Assembly (NCBI RefSeq): GCF_000282475.1
Contig: NZ_AKJF01000057.1
Location: 1-64,000 of the forward strand
Direction: 5' to 3'
Length of the DNA stretch: 64,000 nucleotides
From: Pseudomonas sp. GM78
Lineage (GTDB): Bacteria; Pseudomonadota; Gammaproteobacteria; Pseudomonadales; Pseudomonadaceae
This document shows positions 37,692 to 45,100 of the stretch, in pieces. A program made the position numbers and the translations under genes. A model generated the notes under the pieces. That model made no database searches, was not told the origin of the DNA, and saw nothing but the letters and a program-made list of their open reading frames with translations. The first letter of the stretch is position 1; each line of letters opens with the position of its first letter.

Positions 37692-37957
37692 TCGTTGTTC
37701 CTTACGGGATTCGACTGTAAGGCTTGTTCGAACGCGTCAAACTCACTGTCTGCAAGGCTGAACAGGCGCTGATCCAGGATGACTTCCTCAGCTTTTTTAC
37801 AGGCAGCATCTAGGATGAAGCTGGTCCGATCGCTTCCAGAAATGGCTACGGCCACGTCGATCAAGTCTCGCTTTCTAAAGTCGACCCGCATATTGATAGG
37901 GACGGCTTTGGTTTTTTCTGTTGCAGCGGTCTTCGCAGGCAAAAGAGTAGTGGTCAT
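37649..37957 (-). CDS. DUF1778 (TacA-like) antitoxin
   Basis: 102 residues from the ATG at MTTTLLPAKTAATEKTKAV, supported by AGGA 8 bases upstream; a TTG eight codons earlier is less likely. A ribbon-helix-helix segment (INMRVDFRKRDLIDVAVAISGSD) binds DNA, and the C-terminal part (LADSEFDAFEQAL) wraps the toxin. Expected to repress its own operon; a palindrome overlaps the likely promoter upstream. Confidence 0.86.
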   Translation of the reverse strand: MTTTLLPAKTAATEKTKAVPINMRVDFRKRDLIDVAVAISGSDRTSFILDAACKKAEEVILDQRLFSLADSEFDAFEQALQSNPVRNNECLRQLLERPPRWS

Positions 37958-38053
37958 GATTTTGGTCCTGTTGTTGCTCAAGCTTCCTCAAATATGCGGC
38001 AGTGCGCTTTAGCCACCGCGTGGCTGGGATGCATTGGCTCACCCCATGGATAA

Positions 38054-38086
38054 ATCATAGGGCTGCTGTGTAGCTGTTGTCTACAC
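38054..38086 (-). promoter_or_regulatory. Promoter and operator of the DUF1778/GNAT pair
   Basis: Minus strand: TAGACA, an 18-base spacer and TATGAT (38059-38054) make a good sigma-70 promoter 97 bases before the antitoxin ATG. The inverted repeat GTGTAG-N7-CTACAC (38068-38086) overlaps the -35, where ribbon-helix-helix antitoxin binding would block RNA polymerase. Confidence 0.6.
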
Positions 38087-38189
38087 GTAACGCATTCGGC
38101 TACACAAGTCCTGCTGAACGGTAGGGGGCGCAATAGTGAGGGACAGCGGGAAAAAAGATCCCGCCGCGTGACTCGTCATGAGCCCCCAC

Positions 38190-38549
38190 TTATTCAGGCG
38201 GATCAATCTGATCAAGCACCCGATTCGCCGTGATCTCCGCCAACATGATGCTGTTTGAAATTCCCAATAGGGCATTGCGCGACTCACCGTCCAGATGATC
38301 CACCAAGTGATGAATCATCACATCGACTGAAGCCAGCGTCTCGACCAGAAAAACCGCCAAAGTTTCGGTTTTCACCTCTGGGTCGACGATAAACAGTGTG
38401 CAAGGTCTACGCGGGGTGGCTTTGATGTCGGCAATTGAAGGGCCGCGGAAGTCGAGGTCGCGTTCGGCGGCTTCGTTGAGTTTTGTTGAATCGCGCTCGT
38501 ACGGGGTTACCGGCTCGGAGTCCGGCGGGTTTGGTGTGACCTTGATCAT
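38190..38549 (-). CDS. DUF6124 family protein
   Basis: 119 residues beginning MIKVTPNPPDSEPVTPYERD, matching a small Pseudomonas family of unknown function. No signal peptide; the C-terminal two thirds look helical (ETLAVFLVETLASVDVMIHH, SRNALLGISNSIMLAEI). AGGAG lies 7 bases before the ATG but can be locked in a hairpin. A long structured leader precedes it, so strong post-transcriptional control is likely. Confidence 0.8.
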   Translation of the reverse strand: MIKVTPNPPDSEPVTPYERDSTKLNEAAERDLDFRGPSIADIKATPRRPCTLFIVDPEVKTETLAVFLVETLASVDVMIHHLVDHLDGESRNALLGISNSIMLAEITANRVLDQIDPPE

Positions 38550-38556
38550 AGTGAAA

Positions 38557-38769
38557 CTCCTAGTTCGAAAAAAGGAGCCTTCACCTCGCTACCAAACGAG
38601 GGGTGGCGGCCATACGCGGGTTGGTAGACCGGTAACTAGGACCCGGCGCTCCCGAGGGAGCCCTACGCATGGCCACCATAAAGCAGAGCCCGAAAAGGGT
38701 CTGTGAGCGGTGAGCTATACGACTAGTTGATCCGGGCTACCAAACCCGATCGCTGTTTTCAGCGACCGG
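38557..38769 (-). promoter_or_regulatory. Candidate structured RNA leader of the DUF6124 gene
   Basis: Minus-strand RNA, 5' to 3': hairpin 38769-38746 (10 bp, AAAA loop). Strand A 38748-38723 carries GGTTTGGTAG, CCGG and AACTAG. Hairpins follow at 38703-38684 and 38662-38645. Strand B 38639-38617 (CTAGTT, CCGG, CTACCAACCCG) is complementary to A over about 21 bp. Hairpin 38601-38584 shows TTTGGTAG in its loop, and hairpin 38577-38557 pairs CTCCT with the AGGAG ribosome-binding site and contains AACTAG. The 3' copies of TTTGGTAG and AACTAG can replace strand A in pairing with B, giving two exclusive folds. Confidence 0.65.
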
Positions 38770-38799
38770 AAAACGATAGAGCCCAGGCCCTAGGCGCAC
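38737..38799 (-). other. Possible leader peptide upstream of the structured RNA
   Basis: A GTG-started frame of 20 codons (MRLGPGLYRFPVAENSDRVW) whose TAG stop lies inside strand A of the leader. The open frame extends further upstream without an obvious start. A ribosome stopping here would cover strand A. There is no clear ribosome-binding site and translation is unproven. Confidence 0.3.
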
Positions 38800-38890
38800 A
38801 AGCCGGCGGATTCTGGCGTAGCGGTAGGCAACGGCGCAAGGTCTTGTAGCTTTCAGGAAGTAAGCTGTAGGTGATTTAAACAAGTACCAT

Positions 38891-38930
38891 AAAAAAGTAG
38901 GACGTCCCCGAGAGGCGTCCTTTTCTATTT
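38891..38930. terminator. Bidirectional terminator hairpin
   Basis: AGGACG/CGTCCT stem with a short loop, T-rich on the plus side (TTTTCTATTT) and A6 on the other, so it can end transcription in both directions. It insulates the DUF6124 leader from upstream DNA. Confidence 0.7.
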
Positions 38931-38941
38931 GAGATGCAACG

Positions 38942-39275
38942 GATCCTGAACCAATGCTGTCACTCAGCAGGGTTTCATTATGGCCGGCAGGCCAACGGCC
39001 TAGGATGGAGGCTCCAGCCCAAACCACTGCGCCTCCCCGCAGGAATCTGAAAAATGATCTCAAACGTAATCAAAGTCGCGCTAGTCGCCGGTGCTTTGCT
39101 GTTGAGCGCCTGTTCAGGGGCGAGTACCCGAAGCTGTTATTCCGAAGACTGCCAGTCGTCTGATGGCTTGGACCTAGCCATAGCAGTAACACCGCCAAAC
39201 TGAATTTCCATGGCAGTGCGCTTGGCAGCAGTTTCAACGAATACAGTTCAGGTCTGTTGCATGACGATTGATCCG
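38942..39275 (+). repeat. Duplicated block, copy 1 (with broken lipoprotein gene)
   Basis: This ~330-base block is similar to 40883-41215: GATCCTGAAC..., CTGTCACTCA, GGTTTCATTAT, CTAGGATG, CAGGAATCTGAAAAATGATC and then the lipoprotein frame. The two lie in direct orientation about 1.9 kb apart and flank the Phd/RelE, hicB and DUF6429 genes. Confidence 0.85.
39054..39203 (+). pseudogene. Broken copy of the small lipoprotein gene
   Basis: MISNVIKVALVAGALLLSAC parallels the intact gene at 40995-41213 through the lipobox and the following cysteines. Indels after codon 41 shift the frame and stop it at 49 codons. The out-of-frame remainder still matches the intact copy to its end (CTGAATTTCCATGGCAGTGC and beyond). 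Confidence 0.75.
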
Positions 39276-39394
39276 CCACGAACCACTTGAACCAGCAAAA
39301 TCAATTCCTACCTTTTGCTCCGCCCCCTTTGGTTCCCAGCTTGCTGAAAACGCCAATTTAGACCAATATAAGGACCTAAATTGGAGTCTTAATC

Positions 39395-39640
39395 ATGCAA
39401 AGCGTATTGGCCGATATTGCCGTCAGCGTATCTGAATTGAAGAAAAATCCTTCGGCAGTACTGAGTGGCGCCCATGGCAGCCCAGTCGCCGTCCTCAACC
39501 ATAATCGTGTCATGGGCTACATGGTCCCAGCCGATGTCTTCGAAGCCATGATGGAGCGGCTGGACGATCTGGATCTGGCGGAGCTGGTCCGCGCTCGCCG
39601 CCACGAAACGCCCGTGCCGGTAGAACTGGATGACTTATAA
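39395..39640 (+). CDS. Phd/YefM-type antitoxin
   Basis: 81 residues: MQSVLADIAVSVSELKKNPS, PVAVLNHNRVMGYMVPADVFEAM and an acidic tail (VELDDL). This is the Phd/YefM fold that neutralises RelE-type toxins and represses its own promoter. Its stop overlaps the toxin start (ATGACTTATAA), showing tight coupling. Located in the accessory island. Confidence 0.88.
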   Translation: MQSVLADIAVSVSELKKNPSAVLSGAHGSPVAVLNHNRVMGYMVPADVFEAMMERLDDLDLAELVRARRHETPVPVELDDL

Positions 39641-39914
39641 GCTCGAATTCCTGCCTTCGGCACGCAAGGAGTGGGACAAATTGGGCCGTACCTTGCGCGA
39701 CCAACTCAAAAAAAAGCTCGCCGAACGATTGGAAAATCCCAGAGTGCCAGCGGATGCGCTGCATGGGATGCCGGACTGCTACAAGATCAAGTTGAAATCA
39801 TCCGGGTACAGGTTGGTGTATGAGGTTATTGAAGCGCGCATCGTGGTTTCGGTGGTAGCAGTAGGGAAGCGGGAGCGTAGTGCGGTGTATGAGCGTGCGA
39901 AGAAGCCTCGTTGA
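39630..39914 (+). CDS. RelE/ParE-family toxin
   Basis: 94 residues: MTYKLEFLPSARKEWDKLG, LKKKLAERLENPRVPADALHGMPDCYKIKLKSSGYRLVYEV, VVAVGKRERSAVYERA. This fits RelE mRNA interferases that cut mRNA on the ribosome; the basic C-terminal KRERSAVY segment is typical. It overlaps the antitoxin by 11 bases. Confidence 0.9.
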   Translation: MTYKLEFLPSARKEWDKLGRTLRDQLKKKLAERLENPRVPADALHGMPDCYKIKLKSSGYRLVYEVIEARIVVSVVAVGKRERSAVYERAKKPR

Positions 39915-39955
39915 GCGGCTGCGGTAGGTTCAGCAAAAGTAACCTCCCTACATGA

Positions 39956-40027
39956 TTCCCGGACTTTGCCTACAGCTCCATCGAGGCTCACCTCGATATT
40001 CTGGTCGCCGACCTGCACAAAATCTGA
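39956..40027 (+). pseudogene. Possible gene remnant of unknown origin
   Basis: An open stretch ending FPDFAYSSIEAHLDILVADL, then HKI and a stop, with no start codon and a TGA directly upstream. It reads like the tail of a real protein, but I do not recognise it. It sits between the RelE pair and the hicB remnant. Confidence 0.25.
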
Positions 40028-40074
40028 ATCTTGCGTGACGCCCTGGCTTTCCTTGAACAGGCAGGAGTTACCCC

Positions 40075-40293
40075 GTGAATATGATGAACTGCAACGGCTA
40101 CGCCGCCCGCATTGACTACAGTGACGAAGACGGCCTGTTTGTTGGGCACATCGTGGGTATCAAGGATGTCGTGGGTTTTCACGGCGCGTCAGTCAGTGAG
40201 CTCCGAGCGGTATTTGAAGAGGCCGTCACCGATTACCTGGAGACCTGCGCGAAACTCGGACGCGCACCGCAGAAACCTACTCGGGCATCCTGA
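40075..40293 (+). pseudogene. Frameshifted, truncated HicB-type antitoxin gene
   Basis: GTG start with AGGAG 8 bases upstream. The 72 residues (NGYAARIDYSDEDGLFVGHI, VGFHGASVSELRAVFEEAV, CAKLGRAPQKP) match the N-terminal HicB fold. At codon 68 the frame is lost: the expected YSGILSLRL continuation is in another frame, and the DNA-binding ribbon-helix-helix tail is missing. No hicA gene is adjacent. It could still make a shortened protein. Confidence 0.7.
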
Positions 40294-40340
40294 GCTTGCG
40301 CCTGGTGCAGAGCTCAATGAATACGAGCGGAGCAACCATC

Positions 40341-40601
40341 ATGGAATACGACGACAAACTGATTGAAGAAGCCGTGCTTGCCCTGTTGGCAATCTTCAGC
40401 TTCGATGACGGCCGAGCTTGGAAACGGTTCGACTTCGAGACCACGAGCCGATTGCATGAACAGGGTTTCATCAGTAATCCGGTGAACAAGAACAAATCGA
40501 TCTGGTTGACGGAGGAAGGGTTGGAGCGAGGTCTGCAGATAGCCGATCGGTTGTTTGGGGTGAGAGCTCAAGGGGAGCCTGCAGCCAACCCTGAGACGTG
40601 A
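40341..40601 (+). CDS. DUF6429 family protein
   Basis: 86 residues: MEYDDKLIEEAVLALLAIFS, WKRFDFETTSRLHEQGFISN, NKSIWLTEEGLERGLQIADR. This is a small family of unknown function with a winged-helix look. The ATG at MEYDD is used; the frame upstream is the relic of hicB. Located in the toxin-antitoxin cluster. Confidence 0.8.
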   Translation: MEYDDKLIEEAVLALLAIFSFDDGRAWKRFDFETTSRLHEQGFISNPVNKNKSIWLTEEGLERGLQIADRLFGVRAQGEPAANPET

Positions 40602-40994
40602 CTTCAGGCTACGTCATGCAGGCTAAACAAGGTCATCTTCATCGTCTCGCAGGTGGCGATACCAGCCATACAACGCCAAGGCAAGGATGGCGAAGATGAT
40701 GACTATGAGGAGGATGACTACGTAATGAATTTACTCAGTGCCTTCGGCGTGAGTGTCTGTTTGGAATGCGTCCTTGCCGGTGAGCGAATGTAAGCTCCCG
40801 GAAAACAGCTGTCTTTAATACATAAGTTTGGGGGAGGGGTAGCGGTTCGACGGACGCTGGGAGAGTTGTGCGCAAAACCACCGATCCTGAACGAACCCTG
40901 TCACTCATCCAGGTTTCATTATAGGAGACGGGTCAGCGGTCTAGGATGAAGACGTCGGCTCAAATCACCGTACCTCCTCACAGGAATCTGAAAA
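40602..40994. other. Gap between DUF6429 gene and intact lipoprotein gene
   Basis: It contains a possible small membrane-peptide remnant on the minus strand (40623-40730) and, from 40883, the upstream half of the second lipoprotein block. Nothing else was recognised. Confidence 0.5.
40623..40730 (-). pseudogene. Possible small transmembrane peptide lacking a normal start
   Basis: 35 codons: a strongly hydrophobic run (YVVILLIVIIFAILALALYG) followed by WYRHLRDDEDDLV and a stop. The frame has no ATG, GTG or TTG at a fitting place, only ATT after an in-frame stop. It may be a remnant of a small membrane protein gene. Confidence 0.3.
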
Positions 40995-41215
40995 ATGATC
41001 TCAACCCAAATCAAAGTCGCGCTAATCGCCAGTGCTTTGCTGTTGAGCGCCTGTTCGGGGACGAGCACCCACTGCTGCTATTTTGAAGACTGCCAACCGT
41101 CTGCTGGCTTCACCCCGAGCCAAAGCAACACCGCCAGCAAGCTGAATTTCCACGGCAGTGCGCTTGGCAGCAGCTTCAGCGAATACAGCTCAGGTTTACT
41201 GCATGACGACTGATT
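40883..41215 (+). repeat. Duplicated block, copy 2 (with intact lipoprotein gene)
   Basis: Counterpart of 38942-39275. Conservation extends about 110 bases upstream of the start codon, so a promoter or leader was duplicated along with the gene. Confidence 0.85.
40995..41213 (+). CDS. Small lipoprotein, unknown function
   Basis: 72 residues with a signal peptide and lipobox (VALIASALLLSAC, lipidation at Cys20). The mature part has a vicinal Cys pair and another Cys (THCCYFEDCQPS), then Ser/Gly-rich sequence ending SSGLLHDD. AGGAA lies 9 bases before the ATG. Probably anchored to an envelope membrane. It converges on pvdS. Broken second copy at 39054-39203. Confidence 0.72.
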   Translation: MISTQIKVALIASALLLSACSGTSTHCCYFEDCQPSAGFTPSQSNTASKLNFHGSALGSSFSEYSSGLLHDD

Positions 41216-41259
41216 CGTCACGAATCTCAGAACGGCTTTTATGATCCAACGATCAAGTC

Positions 41260-41808
41260 TCAACGCTGGGCAAACGTATCCGCCCGACTCCCCGACACCT
41301 TCCGACAATGCACCAACGCATCCCGAATCATGAAGTTCACCAACGTCGGTGACACCCCCAACTCCTTGGCAATGTCCTTCTGCGGCACGCCATGCAAGCG
41401 GTACATCTCGAAGGCATAACGCGTCCGGCTTGGCAGTTCGGTCAGGGCGTCGGCGATGTGTTCCAGGGTGGAGAAGTTGATGTGCGAGGTTTCCGGGGAG
41501 GCGCCCTGGATGACCACGTTGAGGCCTTCTTCTTCAGGGCCGGAATATTTCTGTTCCAGGGCCTGCTTGCGGTAGTGGTCGATGGCCAGGTTGCGCACGA
41601 TCTGGAACAGGTAGCTGAGCTGCGCCTTGAACGAGGAGGTGATGTTCGGCGCCGATTGCAGGCGGAAGAACGCGTCTTGCACCACATCTTCAGCGCGCGA
41701 GCGGCAGCCGGTGATGCGGGCTGCAATCTTGACCAGTATCAGTCGATTGTCGACGAATGCCTGAAGTAGCGGCGAATCGCACCTGCTTGTGGACGCTTGT
41801 TCCGTCAT
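41260..41808 (-). CDS. pvdS: Iron-starvation ECF sigma factor PvdS
   Basis: 182 residues, ECF sigma factor that directs RNA polymerase to pyoverdine genes under iron limitation. Region 2 is seen in CRSRAEDVVQDAFFRLQ and YLFQIVRNLAIDHYRK; region 4 in VPQKDIAKELGVSPTLVNFM. It lies divergent to pvdL, as in other pseudomonads, and a near-perfect Fur box stands in the shared upstream region, explaining repression by iron. Activity is normally also held by an anti-sigma factor encoded elsewhere. Confidence 0.93.
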   Translation of the reverse strand: MTEQASTSRCDSPLLQAFVDNRLILVKIAARITGCRSRAEDVVQDAFFRLQSAPNITSSFKAQLSYLFQIVRNLAIDHYRKQALEQKYSGPEEEGLNVVIQGASPETSHINFSTLEHIADALTELPSRTRYAFEMYRLHGVPQKDIAKELGVSPTLVNFMIRDALVHCRKVSGSRADTFAQR

Positions 41809-41893
41809 TGGAGATCACCTTGCTGCCAATAGGTTAGTGGGACGACAAGAAGGCCGGGGCCGCCCTACACATCGAGCGACAAATTATGTTGAA

Positions 41894-41908
41894 TGATAAT
41901 GATTGTCA
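41894..41908. promoter_or_regulatory. Fur box between pvdS and pvdL
   Basis: TGATAAT-G-ATTGTCA matches the 7-1-7 Fur consensus TGATAAT-N-ATTATCA with one mismatch. It is 86-100 bases before the pvdS start on the minus strand. Confidence 0.85.
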
Positions 41909-42001
41909 ATTGAGAAAGAGAAGTAATGCGCCTGAAAGGTGCAGAGTGAGAACTGCGACACGCTGTCGCGCCACGGCCTGCTTGGTGCGCAAGGCTGTCG
42001 A

Positions 42002-42026
42002 CTAATTATTTGCCAGGGTCATCCGT
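42002..42026 (+). promoter_or_regulatory. PvdS-type (iron-starvation) promoter of pvdL
   Basis: CTAATT, 16 bases, then CGT, against the known PvdS promoter form CTAAAT-N15-17-CGT (one mismatch). It is 157 bases upstream of the pvdL ATG. Confidence 0.65.
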
Positions 42027-42182
42027 TCTCATTGGTGAATGGCTCCGGGCTGCAGCCCCGGACACCACCGCATTGCCAATGCCTTGCGCGGTCGGCGAAG
42101 ACCGCGTCCTGCATGCCCCCCGATGGGGCGTGACGTTACGACATCGATTCCAATTGCAAGCCGAATTCAGGCAGGAAACCTC

Positions 42183-45100
42183 ATGACCGACGCGTTCGAA
42201 CTCCCCAGCACTCTGGTCCAAGCCCTCCAGCGCCGCGCGGCCGTCACGCCGGATCGGGTGGCCTTGCGTTTTCTCGCCGAAACCCAGGACCAGGCTGTGG
42301 TGCTCAGTTATCGCGAGCTGGATCAGCGGGCGCGGACGATTGCCGGCGCGCTGCAGGCCGAGGCCGGTTTTGGCGAGCGTGCGGTGTTGCTGTTTCCCAG
42401 TGGCCCTGATTACGTCGCGGCGTTTTTCGGCTGCCTGTATGCCGGGGTGATCGCGGTGCCGGCCTATCCGCCGGAGTCGGCGCGCCGGTATCATCAGGAG
42501 CGGTTGCTGTCGATCATCGGCGATGCGGAGCCGCGCCTGTTGCTGACCAGTGCCGGCCTGCGCGATTCGTTGCTGCAAATCGAAGGGGCGCCGCCGCTGT
42601 TGTGTGTCGATACCCTCGACAGCGCCCACGCCGATCGCTGGGTCGCGCCAGCCCTGGCAGACGATGACATCGCCTTCCTGCAATACACCTCTGGTTCCAC
42701 CGCTTTGCCCAAGGGCGTGCAGGTCAGCCACGGCAACCTGGTGGCCAACGAATTGCTGATCCGCCACGGTTTCGGCATCGACCTGAACCCCGACGACGTG
42801 ATCGTCAGCTGGCTGCCGCTGTACCACGACATGGGCCTGATCGGCGGCCTGTTGCAGCCGATTTTCAGTGGCGTGCCGTGCGTGTTGATGTCGCCGGCGT
42901 ACTTCCTCGGCCGACCGTTGCGCTGGCTCGAAGCGATCAGTGAATACGGCGGGACTATTAGCGGCGGGCCGGATTTTGCCTATCGCCTGTGCAGCGAACG
43001 GGTCAGTGAGTCGGCCCTGGAGCGCCTCGACCTGAGCGGCTGGCGCGTGGCGTATTCCGGGTCGGAACCGATTCGCCTCGACACCCTGGAACGCTTCGCC
43101 GAGAAGTTCGCCACCTGCGGTTTCAGCGAAGACAGTTTCATGGCCTCCTACGGTCTGGCGGAAGCCACGCTGTTCGTTGCCGGCACTCCGCGTGGCCAAG
43201 GCATCGGCAATTTGCGAGTCGACGATCAGGCACTCGCGCAAAACCGTGCCGAGGCCGGCGAGGGCAGCGCGATCATGAGCTGCGGCATCAGCCAGCCGGA
43301 TCACGCGGTGTTGATCATGGACCCGGCGTCGCTCAGCGAACTGGCTGACAACGCGGTCGGTGAAGTCTGGGCCGCTGGGCCGAGCATCGCCCACGGTTAC
43401 TGGCGCAACCCCGAGGCCTCGGCCAAGACCTTCGTCCAGCACGCAGATAAAAAATGGCTGCGTACCGGCGACCTGGGCTTCATCCGCGACGGTGAACTGT
43501 TCATCACCGGGCGCCTGAAAGACATGCTGATCGTGCGCGGCCACAACCTTTATCCACAGGACATCGAGCAGACTGTCGAGCGTGAAGTGGAGGTGGTGCG
43601 CAAGGGGCGCGTCGCTGCCTTTGCGGTGAGTGTTGACGGCCAGGAAGGCATCGGCATCGCCGCGGAAATCAGCCGCAGCGTGCAAAAAATCCTCCCGCCC
43701 GAAGCCTTGATCAAGGCTATCCGCCAGTCCGTGGCCGAGGCGTATCAGGAAACGCCGAGCGTGGTGCTGCTGCTCAATCCGGGCGCCTTGCCCAAGACTT
43801 CCAGCGGCAAGCTGCAACGCTCGGCGTGCCGTAATCGCCTGGTCGATGGCAGCCTCGACAGTTATGCTCTGTTCCCTTCGGCGGTCACAGAGAGCGCAGG
43901 CAATGGCGAGTCCGCCTCGGAGCTGCAAAGCCTGATCGGGCAGATCTGGTGTGAGCAATTGCAGGTCAAGCAGGTCGCTGCCGACGATCATTTCTTCCTG
44001 CTGGGCGGTAACTCCATCGCGGCCACGCAAGTGGTGGCGCGCCTACGTGAAACACTCGGCCTGGAGCTGAACCTGCGCCTGCTGTTCGAAGCGCCGACCC
44101 TTGGCGCCTTCGCTGAAGTAGTGGCTCGGCAACAACAAGACGGTGGCCTCGCCCAAGGCGCGATCACCACGCTGTCGCGCAGCGAAGCCATGCCGCAATC
44201 CCTGGCGCAAAATCGCCTGTGGATCACCTGGCAGCTCGACCCGCAGAGCAGCGCCTACAACATTCCCGGTGCCTTGCGCCTGCGTGGCGAACTGGACGAA
44301 GACGCCCTGCGCGTCAGTTTCCAGCAGTTGATCGAGCGTCACGAATCCCTGCGCACGCGCTTCTTCGAGCGTGACGGGGTGGCGTTGCAGCAGGTGGATG
44401 CGGCCGCTGAATTCAATCTGCAGCGCATCGACATCAGCGATTTGCCGATGGCCGAGCGTGAAGCCCGGGCGCAACAAATTCGTGAGGACGAAGCGCACAC
44501 TCAGTTCGACCTGGAGAAAGGTCCGTTGCTCTGGGTGACGCTGGTGCGCCTCGACGACGAAGATCACCAACTGCTGGTAACGCTGCACCACATCATCGCC
44601 GATGGCTGGTCGATGAATGTGTTGATCGACGAATTTTCCCGGCTGTACGCGGCGGCAGCCCAAGGACAACAGGCCACGCTCGCGCCATTGCCAACCCAGT
44701 ACGCCGACTATGGCAGTTGGCAGCGCCAATGGCTGGCGCAAGGGGAGGGCGAGCGCCAACTGGCTTACTGGAAGGCGCAGTTGGGCGAGGAGCATCCAAC
44801 CCTGAACCTGGCCAGCGACCATCCGCGCTCGGCGCAACAGCTGCACAGCGCCGCCCGCCATACCGTGCGCCTGGGGGCGGACTTGAGCGATGCCATTCGC
44901 CAGACCGCCCAGGCCCACCAAGCCACGCCGTACATGCTGTTGCTCACCGCGTTCCAGAGCCTGTTGCATCGCTACAGCGGTGCGCGCGACATCCGCATCG
45001 GCGTGCCCAATGCCAACCGTCCGCGCCTGGAAACCCAAGGCCTGATCGGCTTCTTCATCAACACCCAGGTGCTGCGTGCCGAGGTGGATTCGCGGCTGCC

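Noticed and set aside
38800-39063. Upstream part of the 108-codon minus-strand frame above the DUF6124 leader
   Set aside because: It crosses a bidirectional terminator and the opposite-strand lipoprotein block; only its last 20 codons are kept as a possible leader peptide.
35340-41215. Possible CRISPR array or phage structural genes in the island
   Set aside because: No regularly spaced repeats and no capsid, tail or replication genes were recognised.
42039-42182. 48-codon N-terminal extension of pvdL
   Set aside because: Family N-terminus begins at MTDAFELP; the extension is not homologous and overlaps the region just after the PvdS promoter.
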